64,000 bases of DNA from Lutimonas zeaxanthinifaciens (GTDB lineage Bacteria > Bacteroidota > Bacteroidia > Flavobacteriales > Flavobacteriaceae). The stretch covers positions 1,984,001 through 2,048,000 of the forward strand of contig NZ_CP129964.1 of the NCBI RefSeq assembly GCF_030503675.1. Reading direction: 5' to 3'. Shown one piece after another: positions 9,445-18,970 of this stretch; the first letter of the stretch is position 1; each line of letters starts with the position of its first letter. Below the pieces are notes generated by a model. It was not told the DNA's origin. It did not search any database and was given only the letters and a program-made list of their open reading frames with translations. The position numbers were made by a program, and so were the translations under genes.

Positions 9445-10731
9445 TCATATAACAAGTGAAGAAGCGAACAATGGCTTATCCTGCATCATTTTGTTAACCT
9501 TTTGAGCCACAGATTCTAAAACACTATCATCCTCAAAATCAAGGATTACTTCATCAATGAGATCCACTACGGCCTGCATGTCCGACTCTATGAGCCCTCT
9601 GGTTGTAATGGCTGCAGAACCAATTCTGATTCCAGAAGTGATAAAAGGTGATTTATCGTCAAAAGGCACCATATTCTTGTTCACTGTAATATCAGCTTTC
9701 ACCAAAGCATTTTCTGCTTCCTTTCCTGTGATATTTTTATTTCTTAAATCGATGAGCATCATATGATTGTCGGTTCCTCCCGAGATAATATGATAACCTT
9801 TCTCAACAAAAGCCTTGGCAAGGGCTGCTGCATTTTTCTTTACCTGAATCTGATAATTTAAAAATTCATCGGTAAGTGCCTCTCCAAAAGCTATGGCCTT
9901 GGCAGCAATGATGTGCTCTAAAGGACCGCCCTGGATTCCAGGAAAAACCGCAGCGTTCAAAATTGTACTCATCATTTTCACCTTTCCCTTGAGGGTTGTC
10001 TCACCCATTGGATTCTCAAAATCTTTTCCAAGCATGATGATACCTCCTCTGGGTCCTCTCAGGGTCTTATGAGTTGTGGTAGTTACAATATGGCAATGAG
10101 GAATAGGATCGTTCAGAATTCCTTTGGCGATAAGTCCGGCTGGATGTGAAATGTCTGCCAGTAAGATGGCTCCTACACTATCTGCAATTACTCTAAAACG
10201 TTTAAAATCAATATCTCTTGAATAGGCTGAAGCACCAGCAATAATTAATTTGGGTTTTACTTCGTCAGCTTTTTCCTGTATTTTATCATAATCCAGAACA
10301 CCGGTTTCCTTATCTACTCCGTAAAAAGCTGTCTTATAAAGTTTTCCTGAAAAATTAACCGGAGATCCATGAGTCAAGTGCCCTCCGTGTGAAAGGTCAA
10401 ATCCTAATATCTGATCACCCGGCTTTAAGACGGCCTGAAAAACAGCTGTATTTGCCTGAGAACCCGAATGAGGCTGAACATTGACATATTCGGCATTGAA
10501 AAGTTCCTTTGCTCTGTCAATGGCAATTTGTTCAATCTGATCGACAATCTCACATCCCCCGTAGTATCTTTTCCCGGGGTAACCCTCTGCATATTTATTG
10601 GTTAAAATGGATCCTGCAGCTTCCATAACCTGTTCGCTCACATAGTTTTCTGAAGCTATTAACTCTAAACCATTTGTTTGTCTTTCTCTTTCCTCTGAAA
10701 TCAGGTCAAAAATTATTTGATCTCGGCTCAT
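9445..10731 (-). CDS. glyA: serine hydroxymethyltransferase
   Basis: Interconverts serine and glycine while loading tetrahydrofolate with a one-carbon unit. 428 residues from the ATG giving [11 protein letters not shown]; a start 12 codons upstream is possible but adds a non-conserved leader. Seen: [20 protein letters not shown] (substrate and THF site), [11 protein letters not shown], and [14 protein letters not shown] with the PLP-binding Lys. Single gene; nearest neighbours are the GCS2-CBS unit downstream and fumarylacetoacetase, divergent, upstream. Confidence 0.97.
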   Translation of the reverse strand: MSRDQIIFDLISEERERQTNGLELIASENYVSEQVMEAAGSILTNKYAEGYPGKRYYGGCEIVDQIEQIAIDRAKELFNAEYVNVQPHSGSQANTAVFQAVLKPGDQILGFDLSHGGHLTHGSPVNFSGKLYKTAFYGVDKETGVLDYDKIQEKADEVKPKLIIAGASAYSRDIDFKRFRVIADSVGAILLADISHPAGLIAKGILNDPIPHCHIVTTTTHKTLRGPRGGIIMLGKDFENPMGETTLKGKVKMMSTILNAAVFPGIQGGPLEHIIAAKAIAFGEALTDEFLNYQIQVKKNAAALAKAFVEKGYHIISGGTDNHMMLIDLRNKNITGKEAENALVKADITVNKNMVPFDDKSPFITSGIRIGSAAITTRGLIESDMQAVVDLIDEVILDFEDDSVLESVAQKVNKMMQDKPLFASSLVI

Positions 10732-10872
10732 GAATGTCGTTTTATTTGTAAATTTATAATTCAGCACAAAAATAATAAATTCATCCCTGATAAATGGAGA
10801 AACTTCTATATTTGAAATGAAATAATTGTTTTCTTAATTAAAAGAAAATATTTTATCAAATTCTTAAAAAAC

Positions 10873-12162
10873 ATGAAAATAACTGCTAATAATCCGAAAC
10901 GAAAAAGCTGGCTACCTGTTGAAAAGGATTCAGATTTTCCTATTCAAAACATTCCTTTTGGCGTTTTTCTCACCAAGGATGATATCACCACCATTGGAAC
11001 CAGAATAGGCAATTCTGCAATAGATCTGGCCGCATTTCAACAATTGGGATACTTTGAAGGAATTCCGTTAACAGATGATATTTTTATGCAGGACTCCTTA
11101 AATGATTTTATTGCTGATGGCAGAACGACCTGGAGACTTGTTCGAAACAGAATTGCCGAAGTCTTTGATAAAGAAAACAATAAGTTAAAAAATAATAAGA
11201 AACACTGTGATGAAATCATTTTTGACATTGATGAAGTGGAAATGCTTTTACCGGTTGATATTGGTGATTACACAGATTTTTATTCAAGTAAGGATCACGC
11301 TACGAACGTGGGTACTATGTTCAGAGACCCCGAAAATGCATTGCTCCCAAATTGGCTGCACATTCCTGTGGGCTATCATGGAAGGGCCTCGTCCATTGTG
11401 GTATCCGGAACAAAGATCAGAAGGCCTTTAGGTCAGACCCTTCCACAAGGTGCCAAGGAACCTGTTTTTGGCCCATGTAAATTACTTGATTTCGAGGTTG
11501 AAATGGGATTTATTACCACAGCTGCAAACGACCTTGGAAAACCGGTGCCGGTCGCAGAAGCAAGAAATCATATTTTTGGTATGGTTCTGCTTAATGACTG
11601 GTCAGCAAGAGATATTCAAAAATGGGAATATGTCCCTCTGGGCCCCTTTCTCGCAAAGAATTTCGCTTCAACAATCTCTCCTTGGGTTGTTACTTTGGAT
11701 GCCCTGGAACCTTATAGGTCAAAGGGGCCTGAACAAGACCCAAAACCCTTGCCCTATCTTGAGGAAGAAGGGCTGAACAGTTATGATATTAAGTTGCTCA
11801 CTTCGATTAAACCCAAAAAACAAAAAGAGACTTTGGTCAGCGCGACAAATTTCAATAACCTCTATTGGAGTATTGCTCAGCAATTGGCGCATCAAACAGT
11901 TAACGGCTGTAATGTCAGAGCAGGTGATCTGTACGGAAGCGGCACTATATCCGGTAAAGAAAAAAGTAGTTACGGGTCTATGCTCGAATTAACCTGGAAA
12001 GGAACTGAACCTCTTAAAATGTCAGATGGAACCGAAAGAAAGTTTATTCTTGACGGAGACACGGTTATCATGCGAGGACATTGCGATAATGGAGAGGTAA
12101 GAATCGGTTTTGGTGAATGCATCGGAAAAATTAAAAAGGCTCGAAGCTTGGAAGACATCTAA
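10873..12162 (+). CDS. fahA: fumarylacetoacetase
   Basis: Last enzyme of tyrosine/homogentisate breakdown: splits fumarylacetoacetate into fumarate and acetoacetate. 429 residues as in the family. Seen: N-terminal FAH_N domain (PIQNIPFGVF), IPVGYHGRASSIVVSG with the catalytic His region, and the metal-binding EVEMGF and LLNDWSARDIQ segments. Rest of the tyrosine pathway is not nearby. Its last 4 bases overlap the end of ytxJ on the other strand, so transcription from the two sides converges. Confidence 0.96.
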   Translation: MKITANNPKRKSWLPVEKDSDFPIQNIPFGVFLTKDDITTIGTRIGNSAIDLAAFQQLGYFEGIPLTDDIFMQDSLNDFIADGRTTWRLVRNRIAEVFDKENNKLKNNKKHCDEIIFDIDEVEMLLPVDIGDYTDFYSSKDHATNVGTMFRDPENALLPNWLHIPVGYHGRASSIVVSGTKIRRPLGQTLPQGAKEPVFGPCKLLDFEVEMGFITTAANDLGKPVPVAEARNHIFGMVLLNDWSARDIQKWEYVPLGPFLAKNFASTISPWVVTLDALEPYRSKGPEQDPKPLPYLEEEGLNSYDIKLLTSIKPKKQKETLVSATNFNNLYWSIAQQLAHQTVNGCNVRAGDLYGSGTISGKEKSSYGSMLELTWKGTEPLKMSDGTERKFILDGDTVIMRGHCDNGEVRIGFGECIGKIKKARSLEDI

Positions 12163-12542
12163 GCTGTTTTTTCAAGGTTCGGAACGATTTCCAAGATATC
12201 GTAATGAGACCCGTGAGCAATTACTTTTTCAGAGTTTATCACGATAAGCTGTGGAGATTCATGCCTAATATTAAGTTCTTCAGCAAGCCAGTTTGACAAG
12301 CATCGGTGCGTTTGAATATGGAGATAATAAAAACCAAGCCCCTTTTCAATCAATTGATTTTCAAATCTTTTCTTTACCATGGAGCTTACTCCGCATCTGC
12401 TGCTATGCTTAAAAATATAAACGTTCCTTTTTTTTGACAAAATCATGATTTCCTCCCATTGTTCCAAATCCAATAATGGTTTCCGAAAGTCTTCTCCGTA
12501 ATTTTCTGAGTTCCCTCTAGAATTAAAAATATTAAATTTCAT
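12159..12542 (-). CDS. ytxJ: bacillithiol system redox-active protein YtxJ (bacilliredoxin-like)
   Basis: 127-residue thioredoxin-fold protein of the DUF2847/YtxJ family. Seen: VYIFKHSSRCGVSSMVKK, the position of the single redox Cys in the family (others have KHSxxCPxS), with a following strand HESPQLIVIN containing the cis-Pro. YtxJ is thought to remove bacillithiol from S-bacillithiolated proteins. It is third in a unit with the phosphoesterase (2 bases upstream) and proline dehydrogenase. bshA and bshB1 elsewhere in the window support a bacillithiol-using cell. Confidence 0.85.
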   Translation of the reverse strand: MKFNIFNSRGNSENYGEDFRKPLLDLEQWEEIMILSKKRNVYIFKHSSRCGVSSMVKKRFENQLIEKGLGFYYLHIQTHRCLSNWLAEELNIRHESPQLIVINSEKVIAHGSHYDILEIVPNLEKTA

Positions 12543-12544
12543 AG

Positions 12545-13807
12545 TTAAGAATTTCTGGATAATTCAATGACAGTAATTTCCGGCCAGATCCCAACCCTAC
12601 CGGGAAAACCCAGGAACCCAAATCCTCTATTCACATACAAATACTGCTTCTTTTTCTCGTAAAGTCCTGCCCATTGCGGATAAATGTATTTTATCGGGCT
12701 CCATTTGAATCCTGGAATCTCTACACCAAACTGCATACCATGGGTATGTCCGGAAAGTGTGAGATCAAAATGTTCCGGATGTTCAATAACTTTCTTATTC
12801 CAGTGTGTTGGATCATGACTTAACAAAATCTTGAATTCCATGTCCTGGTTTCCTTCAAGTGCTTTATCCAAATCTCCTCGCTGCGGAAATGGCTTGTTGC
12901 CCCAGTTTTCGACGCCGTAAATACCAAATTTGTCTTCCCCTTTTCTGATAATCACATTTTCGTTATTCAACAACTGAAAGCCCATCTCTTTCTGGTATTT
13001 ATACAGCAACTGCATATTTTCCTCCTTGGAGGCCGCTGAATCCCACTGTTTATAATCACCATAATCATGGTTTCCTAAAACCGAATACACTCCATTTGTT
13101 GCTTTGAGACGTTTGAAATCTTCAATAAATGGAAGTATTTCACGAGAATCATTATTGACAAGATCTCCAGTAAACAAAATGAGATCAGGATTTTGCTGAT
13201 TGATCATTTCAATTCCTTCAGAAATAGCTGAAGCATCATCAAAACTGCCGGAATGAATATCAGAAATTTGAACGATCCTGAATCCTTCAAAAGCCTTTGG
13301 CAAATTATCAAAGGATAATTTTAAGGTGTTTACACGAAAATTATATTTTCCTTTGGTGATGCCATAAAGCATGGAAGTAAAAGGAATGGCGGCTACGATC
13401 AAACCCGATTTTCTGATAAAGGCCCTTCTTCCCGGCCTTGATGTTTCTCCTTTCTTTGATTGAAATAAATTCCGGATCACCAAAACAAAATAAGTAAGGT
13501 ATCGGAATATATCTTCAAACAAAAACAGAAGAACCAGAAGAATCTTTACCACCATGAAAGCGAAAAAGAATCCAATTAACAGGTTGGGCGCCCACTCTAC
13601 TGATAATGGTTTTGAAGTAAAGTACGTATACAGATAATAGAATCCGGTATAACCAAGAGCTAAAAAAATGATAAACAAAAAATTAAAGTAATTCTTCCAT
13701 TTGCTTGTGTTAATACTCTTACGCAAAGCAGTATAAACATATACATCCATGATCAAAAAAACGATCAGGGTCCATATGAGATTAAATGAAATATTTCTTG
13801 TCGACAT
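12545..13807 (-). CDS. membrane-anchored metallophosphoesterase
   Basis: 420 residues. The first ~130 hold about four membrane segments, and a Lys/Arg-rich stretch (RPGRRAFIRKSG) precedes another hydrophobic segment. The calcineurin-like catalytic domain follows, with all metal motifs: DIHSGSF, GDLVNND, GNHDYGD, SHDPTHW and SGHTHGMQ. The layout resembles YkuE/LpxH-like phosphoesterases that act at the membrane, though the substrate cannot be told. It starts directly after the proline dehydrogenase stop codon, so it is in the same operon. Confidence 0.88.
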   Translation of the reverse strand: MSTRNISFNLIWTLIVFLIMDVYVYTALRKSINTSKWKNYFNFLFIIFLALGYTGFYYLYTYFTSKPLSVEWAPNLLIGFFFAFMVVKILLVLLFLFEDIFRYLTYFVLVIRNLFQSKKGETSRPGRRAFIRKSGLIVAAIPFTSMLYGITKGKYNFRVNTLKLSFDNLPKAFEGFRIVQISDIHSGSFDDASAISEGIEMINQQNPDLILFTGDLVNNDSREILPFIEDFKRLKATNGVYSVLGNHDYGDYKQWDSAASKEENMQLLYKYQKEMGFQLLNNENVIIRKGEDKFGIYGVENWGNKPFPQRGDLDKALEGNQDMEFKILLSHDPTHWNKKVIEHPEHFDLTLSGHTHGMQFGVEIPGFKWSPIKYIYPQWAGLYEKKKQYLYVNRGFGFLGFPGRVGIWPEITVIELSRNS

Positions 13808-14974
13808 TTATAGTTTCCTTCTTTTCTTCTCCTTAGAAATAAGGTCCAGTTCACGGTTGGTTTGACCTGCCACTGAAGTGTTTTCCTCCGCGCGTCGAAT
13901 CAGGTAGGGCATCACATCTTTTACAGGGCCAAAAGGCAGGTATTTGGCCACATTGAATCCCTGGTCCGCCAGGTTAAAGGAAATATTATCACTCATACCA
14001 TACAGTTGGCCAAACCACAATCGATTGTCTCTCTTATCCATTTTAGCCTTCTCGATCAGGTCCATCAGTAAATAAGAACTCTCTTCATTATGCGTTCCAC
14101 AAAAAATGGCCATGTCGTCTATATTGTCAAACATATATTTGAGAACATCATTGAAGTTCTTATCCGTTTCCTCCTTTGTGGCACAAATCGGGTCCAGGTA
14201 TTTCTTTTCTTCTGCCCGCTCCCTTTCTTTTTCCATATAAGCTCCTCTTACAAGCTTCATACCAATCTTATAACCTTTCTTTTTTGCTCGTTGATGAAGG
14301 CCTTTTAAATAGTCTAACCTGTCATGCCGATAAAGCTGTAAGGTACTGAATACAATCACCTTTTCCTTATTGTATTTCTCCATCAAATCTTCCATGAGAT
14401 CATCCGCAGCTTTCTGCATCCAACTCTCTTCGGCATCCACGAGCAAACATTCATTCTTTTCAAAACAGGCTTTTGCCACCTTTTCAAATCGGTCCACAAC
14501 CCTTTCCCATTCCTCCTTCTCCTTCTCATTCAATGCTTCTCCTTCCGTTATTTTCCTGTACAATTCAAACCTGCCGAATCCAGTTGGCTTAAAGACGGCA
14601 AATGGCATGGCTTCTTTCTCATTGACAAAATTGATCAGCGAAAGGGTTTTATTCAGTACAGAATCAAACTGAGCTTCTTCTTCCTTTCCTTCAACCGAAT
14701 AGTCGAGTACGGAATATACACTCTTGTCATGCATCTTTTCAATGATCGGCATACAATCGGTTTCACTAACGCCTCCGCAAAAATGATCGAATACCGTTGA
14801 CCGAATCAATCCCTCAACAGGCAGTGAAGATTTCAGAGCGAATTTGGTGACCGCGGTTCCAATTTTAACCAGGGGTTCACTCTTAATTAATTTGAATAAA
14901 AAATAGGCTCTTTCCAACTCTGAATCAGATTTTAGACTAAAAGCCACCTCAGTATTATTAAAAAGTTCATTCAT
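13808..14974 (-). CDS. proline dehydrogenase
   Basis: FAD enzyme oxidising proline to pyrroline-5-carboxylate, passing electrons to the quinone pool. About 388 residues from the ATG giving MNELFNNTEVAF; upstream in-frame codons look non-coding. Seen: FKPTGFGR, the barrel strand KLVRGAYMEKERERA, GTHNEESS, FGQLYGMSDNISFNLA, and the C-terminal YLIRRAEENTSV with the Arg pair that binds the proline carboxylate. A monofunctional PutA-like barrel; the P5C dehydrogenase is elsewhere. rocD at 53.9 kb also yields P5C from ornithine. Confidence 0.94.
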   Translation of the reverse strand: MNELFNNTEVAFSLKSDSELERAYFLFKLIKSEPLVKIGTAVTKFALKSSLPVEGLIRSTVFDHFCGGVSETDCMPIIEKMHDKSVYSVLDYSVEGKEEEAQFDSVLNKTLSLINFVNEKEAMPFAVFKPTGFGRFELYRKITEGEALNEKEKEEWERVVDRFEKVAKACFEKNECLLVDAEESWMQKAADDLMEDLMEKYNKEKVIVFSTLQLYRHDRLDYLKGLHQRAKKKGYKIGMKLVRGAYMEKERERAEEKKYLDPICATKEETDKNFNDVLKYMFDNIDDMAIFCGTHNEESSYLLMDLIEKAKMDKRDNRLWFGQLYGMSDNISFNLADQGFNVAKYLPFGPVKDVMPYLIRRAEENTSVAGQTNRELDLISKEKKRRKL

Positions 14975-14990
14975 GCTATTTTCTTTTTGG

Positions 14991-14998
14991 CAAAGATA
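14991..14998 (-). promoter_or_regulatory. candidate -7 box for the proline dehydrogenase operon
   Basis: Minus strand TATCTTTG matches TAnnTTTG exactly and lies 16 bases before the chosen ATG, which supports that start over the upstream one at 15046. No clear -33 element. Confidence 0.5.
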
Positions 14999-15060
14999 CC
15001 GAGAGTGATTTATTTTTTTAAAAAATTTCACCGTTATTTGCATCACAAAAACCGTTTTTT

Positions 15061-16137
15061 ATGCAATCAATACGATCTACAAATTACTTTGCGCATTTTC
15101 AGGATGAAGCCTATAGATCTTTAGGCAATTATTTGAATGAAAATTCTCATTCAAAAGTATTTATTCTTGTGGATACAAACACTGAAAAGTATTGCCTGCC
15201 GGGATTTTTGGAAAGCGCTCAGTTTAATTTGAATTATGAAGTAATTCAGATTAAGGCAGGTGAAGAATTTAAGCATATAGAAACCTGTAATTATCTCTGG
15301 AATACACTGTCTGAAAAAGGTGCCGACAGGAAATCCCTGATGATCAATCTAGGTGGCGGAGTAATTACAGATATGGGTGGATTTGTGGCATCTACCTTTA
15401 AAAGAGGGATCAAGTTCATCAATATTCCCACCACACTGCTTAGTATGGTCGATGCCTCAGTGGGTGGTAAAACCGGTGTTGATCTGGGGGTACTCAAAAA
15501 TCAAATCGGCCTATTTAGTAATCCTGAAATGGTTTTGGTGGATATGAATTTTTTAAAGACCGTAACTGACAGAGAAATGAGGTCCGGACTTGCTGAAATT
15601 ATTAAATACGGTTTTACCTTTGACAAACAGCTATGGGATACCATCCAGCAGTTTACAAAAATTGATTTAGAAAAGATCAACGATCTCGTTTACAGATCTG
15701 TTGAAATAAAAAATGACGTTGTTTTAAAGGATCTTCTTGAAAATGATCTGAGAAAATCTTTAAACTTTGGCCACACCATAGGTCATGCCATTGAATCCTA
15801 TTTTTTAGAATCTGAAGACAAACAGAACCTGACTCATGGAGAAGCCATTGCGGCAGGTATGGTCATTGAACTCTACTATTCCTCCAAGGTTTTTAATTTC
15901 CCCTTTTCACTTACAGAATCACTGCGGTCCTTTGTGCTGGATTTTTACGGACCGGTTAACCTGAAAAAAGAAGATTTTAGTGCGATAATGGATCTCATGA
16001 AATTTGACAAAAAGAATGTAAGTGGCAAGGTCAACTTTGTACTTCTTGACACAATTGAAAATTGCAAACTTGATATTCAGCTCAGTCCCGAATTAATTGA
16101 AGAGGGATTGCTTTACTATAAGCATGGAAATGCATAA
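15061..16137 (+). CDS. aroB: 3-dehydroquinate synthase
   Basis: Second step of the shikimate pathway: cyclises DAHP to 3-dehydroquinate, using NAD and a divalent metal. 358 residues. Seen: the NAD loop NLGGGVITDMGGF, the SMVDASVGGKTGVD stretch, EIIKYGF with a metal Glu, and the metal histidines in LNFGHTIGHAIE and LTHGEAIAAGM. Divergent from proline dehydrogenase with 86 bases between; followed at once by a strong terminator. Confidence 0.97.
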   Translation: MQSIRSTNYFAHFQDEAYRSLGNYLNENSHSKVFILVDTNTEKYCLPGFLESAQFNLNYEVIQIKAGEEFKHIETCNYLWNTLSEKGADRKSLMINLGGGVITDMGGFVASTFKRGIKFINIPTTLLSMVDASVGGKTGVDLGVLKNQIGLFSNPEMVLVDMNFLKTVTDREMRSGLAEIIKYGFTFDKQLWDTIQQFTKIDLEKINDLVYRSVEIKNDVVLKDLLENDLRKSLNFGHTIGHAIESYFLESEDKQNLTHGEAIAAGMVIELYYSSKVFNFPFSLTESLRSFVLDFYGPVNLKKEDFSAIMDLMKFDKKNVSGKVNFVLLDTIENCKLDIQLSPELIEEGLLYYKHGNA

Positions 16138-16143
16138 AAAAAT

Positions 16144-16172
16144 AAAAAACGGTCTTCTAATGACCGTTTTTT
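16144..16172. terminator. bidirectional terminator between aroB and bshA
   Basis: AAAAAACGGTC and GACCGTTTTTT form a perfect 11-bp stem around a 7-base loop, with A-run and T-run making it work on both strands. It overlaps the bshA stop codon. Confidence 0.85.
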
Positions 16173-17290
16173 ATAACTCTCATATACATTTTTTCGTATT
16201 TGGGAAGAATGGAATCGATTGAAAATCGGTGTGCTTCATTAAATGCCTGCTGTTTAAATTTTTCAAGCCTCTTTTCATTACTAAGAAGATAGATCGCATT
16301 TTTAGCCATTTCATCAACATTTCCGACATCGCTTAAAAACCCGGTAACTCCATCAATATTTACTTCAGGGAGCCCCCCCGTATTGCTTGAAATAACAGGA
16401 GTTTTTCCAGCCATGGCCTCCAAAGCAGCCAACCCGAAACTCTCAGTTTCTGAAGGAAGCAAAAACAGGTCCGACAAACATAGTATTTTTCTTATTTCGT
16501 CACTTTTTCCCAGGAACAGTATCTTTTCATTGATACCTAACTCTTTTGCAAGCAGATCTGCCTTTTCTCTGTCAGGGCCATCTCCGACAAGAATAAGTTT
16601 AGCCGAGATCTGTTCCTGAACTTTGTGGAAAATCCGAATTACATCCAATACCCTTTTGACTGGTCTCAAGTTACTTACGTGAGCAAGAATCTTTTCATCA
16701 GGTTTTGCCAGGGTTCCTCGGATACAATCCTCGGAATTCCAGTTTTCCTGCTGTTCAAAATCAATAAAATTATAAATGACCTCAATATTCTTTCTGATAT
16801 TAAATAATCTCAGCGTATCCTCTTTTAAACTCTGTGATACAGTGGTAACGGCATCCGAATGATTAATACTAAATTCCACAGCTGGCTTATAAACCGGATG
16901 GCTTCCAACCAAAGTTATATCTGTTCCATGCAAAGTTGTTACAATAGGAATGTCAATACCCACATCCTTGAGCATTTGCTTTGCCATATAGGCGGCATAA
17001 GCATGAGGAATGGCGTAGTGCACGTGTAATACATCCAGATTGTATTTTTCAACAGACTCCACCAACTTACTTGAAAGAGCCAGATTATAGGGTTGATAAT
17101 GAAACAAAGGGTAATTTTCAACAAAAACCTCATGAAAATGTAGGTTGTGATTGAGAAAATTCAATTTCACGGGTTGATGAGAGGTTACAAAATGTACCTG
17201 ATGCCCCTTTTGTGCCAGGGCCATTCCAAGTTCGGTTGCCACTACGCCACTACCTCCATAGGTGGGATAGCAAACAATTCCTATGTTCAT
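16157..17290 (-). CDS. bshA: N-acetyl-alpha-D-glucosaminyl L-malate synthase
   Basis: First step of bacillithiol synthesis: transfers GlcNAc from UDP-GlcNAc to L-malate. GT4 glycosyltransferase, about 377 residues from the ATG giving MNIGIVCYPTYGGSG (a start 6 codons upstream is also possible). Seen: GGSGVVATELGMALA, VTTLHGTDITLVGSHP, the HVSNLRPVKR strand and ESFGLAALEAMAGKTPVI with the nucleotide-sugar Glu. These match BshA rather than a generic GT4. The deacetylase bshB1 is 33 kb away at 49.4 kb; bshC is not in the window. Confidence 0.93.
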   Translation of the reverse strand: MNIGIVCYPTYGGSGVVATELGMALAQKGHQVHFVTSHQPVKLNFLNHNLHFHEVFVENYPLFHYQPYNLALSSKLVESVEKYNLDVLHVHYAIPHAYAAYMAKQMLKDVGIDIPIVTTLHGTDITLVGSHPVYKPAVEFSINHSDAVTTVSQSLKEDTLRLFNIRKNIEVIYNFIDFEQQENWNSEDCIRGTLAKPDEKILAHVSNLRPVKRVLDVIRIFHKVQEQISAKLILVGDGPDREKADLLAKELGINEKILFLGKSDEIRKILCLSDLFLLPSETESFGLAALEAMAGKTPVISSNTGGLPEVNIDGVTGFLSDVGNVDEMAKNAIYLLSNEKRLEKFKQQAFNEAHRFSIDSILPKYEKMYMRVIKNGH

Positions 17291-17442
17291 GCTTTGTGAT
17301 TTATTCATTTAAGGACGAGATAAAATCAAATTCTTACTCCATGTGGAAAATTTATCTTCTTGATCAATACGCTTCCTGCCCTGTTCCATCTTATTTCGAA
17401 AGAATAATTGTAAATTCGTCAGTTGTAAAAATATGCTTTTAA

Positions 17443-18081
17443 ATGGACTTTGACTATTTTTTATCATTGAATTCGAAGATCGAAGAATTGCGATTAGGGG
17501 GATTAGAATCTCAGTTCAAAATGATACCCAAGGAACGAAAAATGATAACTATTGAATCAATTAAAGAGGCAAACCCGAAAAAGGCCGCTGTTTTGGCATT
17601 ATTCTATCCGGATCAGTTCAACCTGACCCATTTTCTATTGATTTTAAGGGCCTCTTATGACGGAACCCATGCTGCTCAGATCGGATTCCCCGGAGGAAAG
17701 TTTGAAGAAAATGATGGAAATTTAAAAATTACTGCTCTTAGAGAAACTTCTGAGGAAGTTGGTATCCCGATGGAAAGAATAAAAATGATCAGAAAAATAA
17801 CCGACACCTATATCCCCCCATCCAATTTTATGGTTAGTACCTTTCTAGGATTATCGCACCATAAACCCTTATTCAAAACAAATCACGAGGTCGAAGAAAT
17901 CATAGAAGTTCCTTTACAGGACCTGCTTAATGACAAAAGCGTTTCGGTTCAAAACCTTACAACAAGTTATATGGAGAATATTGATGTCCCCTGCTTTCAT
18001 CTTAATAACAGAATCGTATGGGGTGCCACAGCCATGATGTTGAGTGAAATTAAAGACTTAATCAAAGAAAGTCTTCTATAA
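17443..18081 (+). CDS. NUDIX hydrolase, CoA pyrophosphatase-like
   Basis: 212 residues. The NUDIX box is GFPGGKFEEN...ALRETSEEVGIP at about residues 85-108, preceded by LLILRASYDGTHAAQI, the arrangement of the NudL/Nudt7 CoA-diphosphatase subfamily, which cuts CoA to 3',5'-ADP and phosphopantetheine. The CoA-specific signature is only partly visible, so the substrate is probable, not certain. The acyltransferase gene follows 32 bases later. Confidence 0.85.
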   Translation: MDFDYFLSLNSKIEELRLGGLESQFKMIPKERKMITIESIKEANPKKAAVLALFYPDQFNLTHFLLILRASYDGTHAAQIGFPGGKFEENDGNLKITALRETSEEVGIPMERIKMIRKITDTYIPPSNFMVSTFLGLSHHKPLFKTNHEVEEIIEVPLQDLLNDKSVSVQNLTTSYMENIDVPCFHLNNRIVWGATAMMLSEIKDLIKESLL

Positions 18082-18113
18082 TTTTTTTATGTTTGTGAAG
18101 CAAATAGTTAAGT

Positions 18114-18926
18114 ATGGGCTTATTTAAGAGAGATGTTTTTGGCAAAAACCTTTTTTTGAAAAAAACATTGATTAGAGTATTGGGGTTATTTTCCCATAGA
18201 AGATACAGAGGCTTCAACAAATTACAGATTGAAGGTTCTGAGATCATCAGGGACCTCCCTCACAACAACGTTTTATTTGTTGCGAACCATCAGACGTATT
18301 TTGCGGATGTTGCCGCAATGCTTCACGTCTTTAATGCATCATTAAGTGGTCGCGTTGACAGCATTAAAGATGTGGGCTATTTATGGCAACCCAAACTCAA
18401 TATCTATTTTGTAGCCGCAAAAGAAACCATGAGAGCAGGAATACTACCAAAGATCATGGAATATGCGGGCTCTATTTCGATAGAAAGAACCTGGAGAGAA
18501 AAAGGAAAGGATGTCAACAAAAAAGTAAAGATGTCTGACGTTTCAAACATTACCAAAGCGTTAAAAGACGGCTGGGTCATCACTTTTCCGCAGGGAACCA
18601 CCACCCCCTTTAAACCGATCCGACGAGGAACTGCTCATATAATCAGGCAGAATAAACCCATCGTTATTCCTATTGTTATCGATGGGTTCAGAAGATCTTT
18701 CGATAAAAAGGGCTTGCTCATCAAAAAAAGAGGAATTTTGCAGTCTATGGTGATCAAAAAACCAATGGAGATAGACTATGAAAATGATACCATCGAAGAA
18801 ATCGTGGAAAAATTACAATATGCCATAGAACAACATCCTTCATTTTTAAAAGTCACCAAAGTTGAAGACTACCATAAAAGTGAAAGAGAACTCAATAAAA
18901 AAAGAGAATTCTGGGATATGTATTAA
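18114..18926 (+). CDS. PlsC-like 1-acyl-glycerol-3-phosphate acyltransferase
   Basis: 270 residues of the lysophospholipid acyltransferase family, acylating lysophosphatidic acid or a related acceptor at the inner membrane. The catalytic motif is NHQTYFAD (His59, Asp65) and the acceptor-phosphate motif is FPQGTTTP. Both differ from the textbook NHxxxxD and FPEGTR: one extra residue lies between His and Asp, and Glu is Gln (see findings). The final VPIVIDG-like segment (VIPIVIDGFRR) is normal for the fold. Likely paired with the NUDIX gene before it. Confidence 0.82.
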   Translation: MGLFKRDVFGKNLFLKKTLIRVLGLFSHRRYRGFNKLQIEGSEIIRDLPHNNVLFVANHQTYFADVAAMLHVFNASLSGRVDSIKDVGYLWQPKLNIYFVAAKETMRAGILPKIMEYAGSISIERTWREKGKDVNKKVKMSDVSNITKALKDGWVITFPQGTTTPFKPIRRGTAHIIRQNKPIVIPIVIDGFRRSFDKKGLLIKKRGILQSMVIKKPMEIDYENDTIEEIVEKLQYAIEQHPSFLKVTKVEDYHKSERELNKKREFWDMY

Positions 18927-18934
18927 AAAACTTG

Positions 18935-18970
18935 AAAAAAAAACATCCGCTTTAGGCGGATGTTTTTTTT
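18935..18970. terminator. bidirectional terminator between plsC-like gene and dps
   Basis: ACATCCGC pairs with GCGGATGT around a TTTAG loop, flanked by a run of A and a run of T, so it can stop transcription from both sides. It overlaps the dps stop codon. Confidence 0.88.

Noticed and set aside
12159-12162. 4-base overlap of fahA and ytxJ as a regulatory antisense arrangement
   Set aside because: Simple convergent stop overlap, common in compact genomes; no extra structure.
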